From: Pseudopyrenochaeta lycopersici
Lineage: Eukaryota > Ascomycota > Dothideomycetes > Pleosporales > Pseudopyrenochaetaceae
Assembly: GCA_003313425.1 (NCBI GenBank)
Contig: NHZP01000005.1
Location: 1,550,001-1,614,000, forward strand
DNA length: 64,000 nt
Direction of reading: 5' to 3'
Shown here: positions 56,201 through 64,000 of the stretch, piece by piece
Numbering within the stretch: position 1 is the stretch's first letter
How the letters are laid out: each line of letters opens with the position of its first letter
The notes under the pieces: model-generated
Databases searched by the model: none
What the model was told of the DNA's origin: nothing
Seen by the model: only the letters and a program-made list of their open reading frames with translations
Position numbers and translations under genes: made by a program

Positions 56201-57132
56201 TATGAATTTCGAATTTGCACTTAGACAGTCAGGCGATCTCCCATTAGGTGAATTATTAATTCATTCACTGCGGATCGCTGTAATCCAAAACTCAGACATT
56301 TTTGTCCATTTTAATCCTGTAAATCGATGTGGTCGTTCATGAATGCAGCGCGCTAAGGCTCCTGATTTCGCAATGTTCTCACGTGTTTTTGCTAACCCGG
56401 TCGATAACTCATCGAATCTAACAGTCAATTGACCTAGATATGCGGGCATTTGAACATCAGTTGCCATTTTTGGGTCTTGTGCTGATATGACAGTTATGAA
56501 CCAATACGGGTTGCGGTTATGGTGGATCCACCTAACCACGCCCAATCACAGACCGCGGCTAGCATGCACAGCCTGCTACAAACTATCTCAGTACCTTTCC
56601 ACCGTCGGATAAGATGTGAGTTTGGGAAACGTAGCCGGATGGAGCGGACTTGGCTGGCAGAATTGAGGTCCGTTAGATCATCCATTACAGGGGTGCCTGG
56701 GTGGCCAAGCAAGCCACCCCGCACTTCGCATGGTGGGGAAAGGCTTGTAGTATCCACTGCCTTCCCTCCAGGGTTAGTTTCCACGGACATTAGGCGTTCG
56801 GGCAGCGGGCTGATTGTTCACCGAAACTGATGGTACGTACATTCTTCCGGCTGCAAAACATGTGCTGATCAAGGGACTGCAAGAAACATTGCCCCTGAGT
56901 GCACTGCGTCATGACAGTATAGTTCTGCATGCGCCGATCCACCGTAAATGGCATTATTAGAAGGGAACTTAAAAACCTCCCATCCCCCAAGGCATTGTTT
57001 TTATAGGCTATTCCTCATACCCTCGGTTGTTTCTCCCCTTAGCTGTCAATGCAAAAGCAAAACACAATTCGCTAATCTGATGTACGATTCTTGCAAAGCG
57101 CTTTTACAACAGCTTTGAGCTTACCGTCCAAG
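53211..57132. other. Gene-poor block of 3.9 kb
   Basis: No gene could be supported. Unassigned ORFs include a minus-strand 78-codon ORF (54867-55103) with four closely spaced Cys near its end and a minus-strand 139-codon ORF (55248-55667). The base composition is AT-rich and frames are short, resembling the left accessory block. A GTTTTTATAGG stretch near 56996-57006 may be the core promoter of the GH2 gene. Confidence 0.45.
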
Positions 57133-59778
57133 ATGTTATCGTACCTCCGGCGGATGTACAGCTCGTACGAGTTTGTTCTGCTAGGCCTATTAATGTCAGC
57201 AAATTTTGATGCAACATCAGCGCATGCAGTCGTCAAAGCTCGCGACAATGCAGCAGAACGTGAACGCATATCCATCAACAGGGGCTGGCGGTTTGAGCGG
57301 TTCACATCGAATCCAGACTCACTAAGTTACGATACACTCAAGCCATGGATCCTTCCCGCTGCGAATCCATTTCTCAGCGGGAGCAAGCATGAACGGCCTT
57401 CCGAAACGCCTCCGGGGGCGGATGTTAGCTATATACAAGCCGATTTTGACGACACTGCCTGGGAGGAGCTTGACTTACCGCATGATTGGGCCATCAAGGG
57501 GACCTTTGACGCTCCTGGGGTTGGAGGAGGCTTGGGTCGACTGCCAATTAATGGAGTCGGCTGGTATCGCCGAACCCTGTCGCTCGATGCGCACGCCGTG
57601 GCCTCGGGCAAATCAATATTCCTGGACATCGATGGAGCCATGTCGTATGCAGCTGTCTGGCTAAACGGCAACCTAGTTGGTGGATGGCCCTTTGGCTACA
57701 ATTCTTTCCGTCTAGATCTCACACCGTTTGCCAAAGCTGGGGACAATCACCTCGCCATTCGGGTTGATAACGCACTGGAGTCCTCGCGTTGGTACCCTGG
57801 TGCTGGTATATATCGTAATGTTTGGCTCGTGGTAGTCAACCCAGTCCATGTGGCACAATACGGAACCTATATCACGACTCGATCTATCTCTTCCCAGGAA
57901 GCTACAGTGGACGTGGCGATTGAGATTGAGAATAACGGGAACAGCAGTCGACAGGTTGAAGTAAACACCAAAATCTATGAGCTTGACTCAGCAAGCAGAA
58001 AAGCTTCTGGCAATGCGATAGCGACGCTTCCCACAGCAAGGGTGGATGTCACTGGCAGAGCGAAACAAGCTGTGAACGGTTCAGTTACAGTCTCAAATCC
58101 GAAATTATGGGGCCCGCCGCCAACCCAGAGGCCTAACGAATATGTTGCCATCACCATTTTATCGACCAATGGAACAGTAGTGGATACGTATGAGACTCCC
58201 TTCGGCATTCGCTCCGTACAGTACGATGCAAATAAAGGTGTTCTCGTCAATGGAGAAGCTGTCCGCATCTATGGTGCATGTAACCACCATGATCTCGGCT
58301 CGTTGGGCGCCGCATTCAACGTTCGCGCTGCCGAGCGTCAAATACAAATGCTCCAGGAGATGGGTGGAAATTCAGTCAGAACATCGCATAATCCACCTGC
58401 ACCAGAACTACTTGATATAGCCGACCGACTTGGATTCATGGTAATGAATGAGATCTTCGATACCTGGAATTACGCGAAGGTGGAAAACGATTTCCACCGC
58501 ATCTTCCCGGATTGGCATGAGCCGGATCTGCGATCATTCATCCGTCGCGACCGTAATCATCCTTCAATCATCTCTTGGAGCATAGGAAACGAACTTTCCG
58601 AACAGTCTAATGCAGAAGGAGGCGCAACTGGAAAGATGCTCCAAGACATCGTGCACGCAGAGGACCCCACGAGACTTGTGACCGTAGGAAAGAACAACGC
58701 TGGTCCAGGAACTGCTTTGGCGAACGCTATCGATATCATTGGCCTGAACTACCAGGGAGAAGGCAAGGGTAACTCTTGGTCAAGCACATTCCCAAGGTTT
58801 CACAGCACATACCCCAACAAGATGATCTGGAGTACCGAATCTGCATCAACACTAAGCTCCCGTGGAGTCTTCCTCTTCCCTGTCACTAAAAGCAAGTCCG
58901 CGGTTATTGGAGGCAGTCCCGGCGATGGAGCCGATCCTGTAACAAAACATGTCAGTGCGTACGAGCTTTACGCGCCCAGCTGGGCCGCATCGCCAGACAA
59001 AGTCTTTGAGCAGCAGGACAGAAATCCATACGTAGCGGGAGAATTTGTGTGGACAGGCTGGGACTACATCGGTGAGCCTACGCCTTATGATAACTCGAGC
59101 CGAAGCTCTTATTTTGGCATAATCGATCTCGCCGGTTTCAAGAAAGACAGATTCTTCTTGTACCAAGCCCGCTGGCGCCCAGAATTGCCCATGGCCCACC
59201 TTCTTCCACATTGGACATGGCCTGATCGCGTTGGACAAGTAACTCCTGTGCATGTCTTTACATCAGGCGACGAGGCGGAGCTTTTCGTCAATGGAAAGTC
59301 AGCTGGTCGACAGACAAGAGGACAATACGACTACCGACTCCGCTGGGATAATGTGACTTATGCGCCAGGCAATATCCGTGTTGTCACGTATAAGAATGGT
59401 GCAGAATGGGCAACCGCATCTCACCAGACAGTTGGCGCAGCGGCTTCGTTGAATATCACTGCCGACCGAACAAGCATTAGCGGTGACGGCCAAGATTTGT
59501 CTTTTATCACCGTCGCAGTCGTTGACGAAGAAGGCCACACAGTTCCGCAGGGAAGCAATGAGATTACCTTTTCGGTATCCTCTGGACCGGGTGAGATTGT
59601 AAGCACTGACAACGGCGATCCGACGGATGAGGTACCCTTCCCGTCGCTCAGTCGTAAAGCTTTTAGTGGACTTGCATTGGCGATTGTAAGGGCCAAGCCT
59701 GGGTCACAGGGAGAAATAGTCATCGAAGCCAAGGCAGATGGGCTTGCTGGTGGGCAGGTAGTCTTGCGAGCTGGCTAG
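57133..59778 (+). CDS. Secreted GH2 glycosidase, beta-galactosidase type with DUF4982-like and Ig-like tail
   Basis: Single exon, 881 residues. A membrane-type signal (about 10-33, ending TSAHA) predicts secretion. Domain order: the sugar-binding jelly roll (LDLPHDWAI, then GVGWYRRTL, WLNGNLVGGWPFGYNSF and RWYPGAGIYRNVWL), an Ig-like domain and the TIM barrel. The barrel includes NHHDLGSLGAAF and ALERQ-like AAERQIQMLQEMGGNSVRTSHNPP. The acid/base Glu487 lies in SIGNELSEQ and the nucleophile Glu569 in MIWSTESAS. C-terminal beta domains carry HWTWP, VHVFTSGDEAELFVNGKS and an invasin-like block with TADRTSISGDGQDLSFITV. This is the extended GH2 beta-galactosidase layout common in plant-biomass degraders. 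Substrate probably a galactoside side chain of pectin or arabinogalactan (inference). Confidence 0.9.
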   Translation: MLSYLRRMYSSYEFVLLGLLMSANFDATSAHAVVKARDNAAERERISINRGWRFERFTSNPDSLSYDTLKPWILPAANPFLSGSKHERPSETPPGADVSYIQADFDDTAWEELDLPHDWAIKGTFDAPGVGGGLGRLPINGVGWYRRTLSLDAHAVASGKSIFLDIDGAMSYAAVWLNGNLVGGWPFGYNSFRLDLTPFAKAGDNHLAIRVDNALESSRWYPGAGIYRNVWLVVVNPVHVAQYGTYITTRSISSQEATVDVAIEIENNGNSSRQVEVNTKIYELDSASRKASGNAIATLPTARVDVTGRAKQAVNGSVTVSNPKLWGPPPTQRPNEYVAITILSTNGTVVDTYETPFGIRSVQYDANKGVLVNGEAVRIYGACNHHDLGSLGAAFNVRAAERQIQMLQEMGGNSVRTSHNPPAPELLDIADRLGFMVMNEIFDTWNYAKVENDFHRIFPDWHEPDLRSFIRRDRNHPSIISWSIGNELSEQSNAEGGATGKMLQDIVHAEDPTRLVTVGKNNAGPGTALANAIDIIGLNYQGEGKGNSWSSTFPRFHSTYPNKMIWSTESASTLSSRGVFLFPVTKSKSAVIGGSPGDGADPVTKHVSAYELYAPSWAASPDKVFEQQDRNPYVAGEFVWTGWDYIGEPTPYDNSSRSSYFGIIDLAGFKKDRFFLYQARWRPELPMAHLLPHWTWPDRVGQVTPVHVFTSGDEAELFVNGKSAGRQTRGQYDYRLRWDNVTYAPGNIRVVTYKNGAEWATASHQTVGAAASLNITADRTSISGDGQDLSFITVAVVDEEGHTVPQGSNEITFSVSSGPGEIVSTDNGDPTDEVPFPSLSRKAFSGLALAIVRAKPGSQGEIVIEAKADGLAGGQVVLRAG

Positions 59779-60411
59779 GAGGTGAGAATGAGGATGAGTC
59801 ATGAGCTGAAATATCTCGTACTGAGCTGCAGATGAGAACTCGAAAGACTTTCGTAAATGAAGAAAGTCGTGTAGTGGGAAATATAAGAAACTTGCTGAAT
59901 AGCTTTGCACATGTGTGATGCGCTGTAGGATGTTTCATCTTCACGCAACAACCGCCCTTTCATGCCCATTTATTGTGAAGCTGTTAGCCTGATTTCATGC
60001 ATGAAGCTCTGTATCCAATGATGTATCCTTATTGCGCAGTCTCAGCATGATCTATATAGTCGCGTTGCGTTGCGTATGCTTTAGAATATAATGAGACAAT
60101 CTTGATAAATGTCGTTGGAAATTGCGATGTAAGGAAGTAAATTTTGATCTTCTGGCCAGTTTTCTTGCAGAAATGGGCAATAGCAACTGGCCAAGAACCT
60201 ATACAGTGCTGCAAATGATCGAACGTCTAGATGTCATGGACAGCTTCATTGAGCAGGACTTGCGCGACATCCATTTTCCTCATAATGGACGCAGGCTGCC
60301 GGTGTGTTTGGATGCGGATACATCGTCAAATATGAGCTCTCTAGTGTAAGAGCCTTTTAATGATGTTCTATTGCGAGCGGGTGTTGAATCATATTTCGCT
60401 ACTTCGCATAA
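59779..60411 (+). other. Intergenic with a possible small gene remnant
   Basis: Inside, 60122-60349 plus encodes 75 residues with a protein-like stretch (NWPRTYTVLQMIERLDVMDS, then FIEQDLRDIHFP) that resembles the leader of some Dothideomycete hypothetical proteins. It stops quickly and has no clear continuation. Probably a broken N-terminal fragment. Confidence 0.25.
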
Positions 60412-61035
60412 TGCGCAATTGGAAACTGGGTACGACAATGCCGAGGTTACTCAGCAATAAATACGGGAACTTCACAGCCAATACTCAACGCGGACTCGCC
60501 CCAGACAAAAACAGCCGAGGGCGGATTTAATCCTAACTCTCCGACTTCTAGCGCCGTCCAAGCCGTTGACAGGCTCCTTGGCCCTCGACGCGTGAACTCT
60601 GGGTTTGATGGAGCCAGATCTGCCCCAACCTTCAACCACGTAGATGCTCCCTGGCAACCAGCCTATCTGGCTGCATACAACATGAGCCTGCGAGAACGAC
60701 GCGGCTTTTACTCGGGACCTACTTACGAGTCTAATTACGAGCATTATGGCAAATTCATTGCCCCTTTGGCAACAGCGAACGCATCGGATGCCACTATCAA
60801 GGTTGAGCAAGCTCCAGAACAGCAGGCGGAAGGTGTTGCATTAAATATGAACGCTCCAACTGGGACTCTGAATCCAACACCGCATACACCGATTGAGGGG
60901 AACAGTTCACGCAAGGTCAAATTGAGACTGCTCCAAATCTCCGGGATTATACATATAGAAGATACCTCCATGTCGTTGAAAGGAGAGCATATAACAGCGA
61001 CATGTGATGGCAACAGCACAAGGTGGCGTCGATAG
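60412..61035 (+). CDS. Unidentified open frame, possibly a 5'-truncated gene
   Basis: A frame open for 207 codons with a coding-like texture from about 60450 (SPTSSAVQAVDRLLGPRR, then GFDGARSAPTFNHVDAPWQP and FYSGPTYESNYEHYGKF). The first ATG is only at 60682 (117 residues). The conserved-looking part starts before any ATG, so either an upstream exon is missed or the 5' end is lost. No family, signal peptide or membrane segment was recognised. It sits between two carbohydrate-degradation genes on the same strand. Confidence 0.3.
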   Translation, partial: CAIGNWVRQCRGYSAINTGTSQPILNADSPQTKTAEGGFNPNSPTSSAVQAVDRLLGPRRVNSGFDGARSAPTFNHVDAPWQPAYLAAYNMSLRERRGFYSGPTYESNYEHYGKFIAPLATANASDATIKVEQAPEQQAEGVALNMNAPTGTLNPTPHTPIEGNSSRKVKLRLLQISGIIHIEDTSMSLKGEHITATCDGNSTRWRR

Positions 61036-61464
61036 GTGGAATTCGGGCAATGTCACCCCGCTTCGGGCAAAAGCTGCCGAGCCGCAGACATGCAAACCCG
61101 GTTAGCGGGCCTTTGCAGCGACAATCCTCCTCCCACTTTGACAATGATGCATTGTGCCTGGACGATTGCAACATTGCGATTACGGTTCTCTATTCCATGT
61201 CCGGCAAAGTTTCATCGTTCCAGGTGAGCCCCAGGCGTGTCGTGACTCGACGGGCCTACACGAAGCACGGCCTCGGTGCAATGCGCGAGTTCAATTACCG
61301 GTGATGCGGGCAATAGGGCAGGGTGATAAATGAGAGCATCCCTACGATGTCCCTGGAGTCTCGGGGCAATCGACAAGGGCAGAGCAACCTGCATTGTATA
61401 ACCTAGCAAGTCTCATCCAATCCAACAAAGGATCGCGCGACACCTACGCCAAAAGTCACCCAAG
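61036..61464. other. Intergenic upstream of the DUF1961 gene
   Basis: About 430 nt. Expected to carry the promoter of the gene at 61465. No motif was singled out. Confidence 0.4.
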
Positions 61465-62166
61465 ATGCGCTCAATATTGCTGTCCATTCTTACGGCCGTG
61501 GCATCGACAGCCACGGCAGAGAAGCTTCTCTACCGCAATACCTTCAATGGCAGCGATGCCATCGCAAATTGGGTCGCCGAGGGCCCGCTGGAGGCTTCTG
61601 TTTCGAACAATACACTCGAACTGCGGGGTGCAGGTGGACCGAACGACTATTTTGTGTACTGGCTTCCGGAAGTCTTTCCAGACCGCATCCGCATCACTTG
61701 GGAGTTCTCGCCCATCCAGGAACCCGGGCTGGCAATGTTCTTCTTTGGTGCTGCATCGGTTACAGGCGGCAGCATCTTCGACAAGAGTCTTGCACCGCGC
61801 AACGGCTCATACCCGCAGTATCATTCAGGAGACATCCGCACGCTTCATGCATCCTACTTCCGCAGGCGCTGGCCCGAAGAGCGCGCCTTCCATCTAGCGA
61901 ATCTGCGCAAATCTCCAGGATTCCATCTTGTTGCCCAAGGCGCTGACCCGCTACCGCCGGTGCCCGACGCGAAGGGCGCTTTCTACAAGGTCGAAGTTGT
62001 CAAGGACAAGCGCGATGTTCGATTCTCCATCAACGGGCTGCTGCTATTCTCGTGGGAGGATACCAAGACGGATACAGGCCCGGTTGTGCGGGAAGGGCGC
62101 ATCGCCTTCCGCCAGATGCAGCCGCTAATCGCAAGATATCGGAATCTCGAGGTTTGGCAGCTATAG
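61465..62166 (+). CDS. Secreted DUF1961-family protein
   Basis: Single exon, 233 residues. The signal peptide (1-18, MRSILLSILTAVASTATA) is followed by a concanavalin-type beta-sandwich characteristic of DUF1961. Segments include LLYRNTFNGSDAIANWVAEG, LELRGAGGPNDYFVYWLPE, the family-typical GDIRTLHASYFRRR near 130-145, then YKVEVVKDKRDVRFSINGLL and FRQMQPLIARYRNLEVW at the end. In bacteria DUF1961 genes sit in polysaccharide-utilisation loci. The activity of fungal members is not established to my knowledge. Its position between a GH2 and a GH35 enzyme, all secreted and on one strand, suggests joint work on a galactose-containing plant polysaccharide. Confidence 0.8.
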   Translation: MRSILLSILTAVASTATAEKLLYRNTFNGSDAIANWVAEGPLEASVSNNTLELRGAGGPNDYFVYWLPEVFPDRIRITWEFSPIQEPGLAMFFFGAASVTGGSIFDKSLAPRNGSYPQYHSGDIRTLHASYFRRRWPEERAFHLANLRKSPGFHLVAQGADPLPPVPDAKGAFYKVEVVKDKRDVRFSINGLLLFSWEDTKTDTGPVVREGRIAFRQMQPLIARYRNLEVWQL

Positions 62167-62504
62167 GGAGATGCCAATGTGATTGTAATATGCGCGAAAT
62201 CGAGTTGCATCACCCCCGCACATGCCGGACATCTATTTCTCCGCCTCCAGATTATTCTCATGTCAATCTACTCCACAACAACGTAGCAAAGCATGTATAT
62301 TGTCACTGTTGCGGAGGTGGTAGGGATTTATCAACCGGGTCCATGTTAATAGCCTGATATGTAATTTTGACAGCATCTTGCCTATAGTGCCATGCAAGAC
62401 GGGACGTCCAATATAACATTTAGTGGAATGATTCCCTATAATATTTTTGTTAATAAGTCTCCATCGAAGCAACTCTTCCCCTAAATGTGAATAATTGAGG
62501 CACA
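62167..62504. other. Intergenic, DUF1961 to GH35
   Basis: 338 nt with the GH35 promoter. Nothing else recognised. Confidence 0.4.
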
Positions 62505-64000
62505 ATGAGAATCATTCGCGCATTCACCGGCCTCGTGCTGGCATCGCTCCATGTTCACCACATTACAGCAAGAGCACTGAGTGGAAAGCCGAGTGACTTC
62601 ATCATCGCGGAGAAGCGCGCTCCACTTCAAGACATTGTAAATTTTCGAGTTCGCCTCATACGAAAAGATTATTGAGATTCTATTCAGGTAACATGGGACG
62701 AGCACTCCCTCTTCGTACATGGCGAGCGGGTCATCTTCTGGGGCGGCGAATTCCATCCATTCCGGTACGTAAATGGATACTGGATGCATAGTTATATCTT
62801 TGGAATAACTGTGCTTACTATCTGCAGTCTACCAGTGCCCAGTCTTTGGCTGGATATATTCCAAAAGATAAAGGCCCTCGGCTACAACGGTATATCGTTT
62901 TATACTGCTTGGGTCCTCCATGAGCCCAAGCCTGGATCTTTCAGTGCCGAAGGCCTATTCGATTGGGAGCCGTACTTTGATGCAGCGAAGAAGGCCGGCG
63001 TGTATCTAGTCGCTGTAAGAGACTCGCATATAATGTTGCAGCATTGATTGACTGGTGATCCAGCGCCCTGGTCCGTACATCAATGCCGAAGTATCAGGCG
63101 GAGGGTTTCCTGGATGGCTGCAACGCATTTCTGGCAATCTACGTACCCCAGATGCAGATTACCAACAAGCGTCCAAACACTACATCGAGTCTATTACCCC
63201 CATCATTGCCAAAGCGCAAATCACTAACGGCGGACCTGTTATCCTCTTCCAACCCGAGAATGAGTACTCTATGGGCTTGAACAATGTCACTTTCCCTGAT
63301 GCTGATTACATGAATGGGCTTATGAAGCAGTTCCGAGACCTTGGCATTGTCGTACCACTTATCAACAATGTGGCATGGCCTAACGGAATCAATGCGCCTG
63401 GAACAGATGCCCCGGTAGACATCTACGGCCACAATGCGTATCCACTGGGTATGAATTGCACGAACCCCAGCTATTGGATTGATGATGCGCTGCCAACGAA
63501 CTGGAGAGCAACGCATCTCGAGCAGAGTCCAAATACGCCGTATATGTTAGTCGAGTACCAAGGTGGAGCATTTCAACCGTGGGGTGGCGACGGCTTTGAG
63601 AAATGTGCCGAGTTCACAAATCACGAATTTGAACGTGTCTTTTACAAGAATAATATTGCAGCAGGAGCCACAATCTTCAACGTTTACATGGTATGCCACT
63701 TTAACCCTTAGCTATTGATACGTGCTAATGGTGAAAGACTTTTGGCGGCACAAATTGGGGTAATCTCGGTAAGCATCTTTGAATAGGCTGCGAATGAGGC
63801 ATTTACTGACCGTGTTTGCGCGTCTCACAGGCCATGCTGGCGGATACACATCGTACGATTATGGCGCAGCTATTACCGAAGAGCGACAGGTTCATCGTGA
63901 GAAATATAGCGAGGCCAAACTAATCGCGAACTTTGTGCTTGCATCCCCAGCCCTGGCATCCGCAGTTCCAGGATCTGGCGAGACAGGCACCTACGCTGAT
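62505..64000 (+). CDS. lacA: Secreted GH35 beta-galactosidase (LacA-like), 3' end outside window
   Basis: Six visible exons: 62505-62636, 62688-62764, 62828-63014, 63064-63690, 63738-63768 and 63831 to the window edge. The introns are 47-63 nt and the frame is kept at each join. A signal peptide (about 1-22) is followed by the GH35 barrel: [20 protein letters not shown], then [39 protein letters not shown] and the acid/base Glu in [10 protein letters not shown]. The nucleophile Glu lies in [34 protein letters not shown], the best-known GH35 tract, is assembled across exons 5 and 6. About 400 residues are seen of an expected ~1000. Fungal GH35 enzymes release beta-linked galactose from pectin side chains and arabinogalactan. 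Third member of the apparent carbohydrate cluster. Confidence 0.92.

Noticed and set aside
1..64000. tRNA, rRNA and CRISPR features
   Set aside because: No tRNA B-box in cloverleaf context, no rRNA stretch and no regularly spaced repeats were seen by eye. A covariance-model search could still find a tRNA that I missed.

Overview
This is nuclear DNA of a filamentous ascomycete, most likely a plant-associated Dothideomycete (Pleosporales-like). The basis is many short (45-70 nt) GT-AG introns with CTAAC-type branch sites, fungal gene families such as UstYa/DUF3328, CFEM, HSPA12-like Hsp70 and SKI3, a decayed Fot1/pogo transposase, and secreted effector-like proteins. No rRNA, tRNA or CRISPR array was recognised. 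Species cannot be named from sequence alone.

Layout. 1-10.8 kb is a gene-poor, AT-rich accessory block. It holds a dead Fot1/pogo transposase (405-1425), a wrecked kinase-like pseudogene (1494-2424), a secreted T1/N1-type ribonuclease (3512-4072), a 72-residue secreted peptide with the plant RALF hormone signature (4771-4989) and a four-exon UstYa-like oxidase (6385-7355), then more than 3 kb of relic DNA. 10.8-53.2 kb is a denser, largely housekeeping block: RSC-type bromodomain/BAH protein, OTU1 deubiquitinase, two multi-pass membrane proteins, an HSPA12-like Hsp70, a coiled-coil protein, a CFEM-GPI protein, two BTB proteins (one frameshifted), ER J-protein DNAJC3/P58, a GH5 glycosylceramidase-type enzyme, exportin MSN5, a 2OG-Fe(II) oxygenase, RSA3, SKI3, another membrane protein and a DHDPS-family aldolase. 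53.2-57.1 kb is again gene-poor. 57.1-64 kb carries three secreted carbohydrate-active proteins on one strand (GH2 beta-galactosidase-type, DUF1961, GH35 beta-galactosidase cut by the window edge), which look like a small galactan/pectin side-chain degradation cluster.

The most unusual features: (1) SKI3, normally one TPR protein of about 1400 residues, is here two divergently transcribed genes, the first ~300 residues on the minus strand and the remaining ~1140 on the plus strand. One ~1.25 kb inversion would restore a colinear gene. (2) A fungal RALF-like peptide lies next to a secreted RNase that keeps its catalytic residues, inside an effector-like accessory block.

All exon borders were set by reading splice motifs and protein continuity by eye. 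Family calls come from motif recognition, not from database searches.
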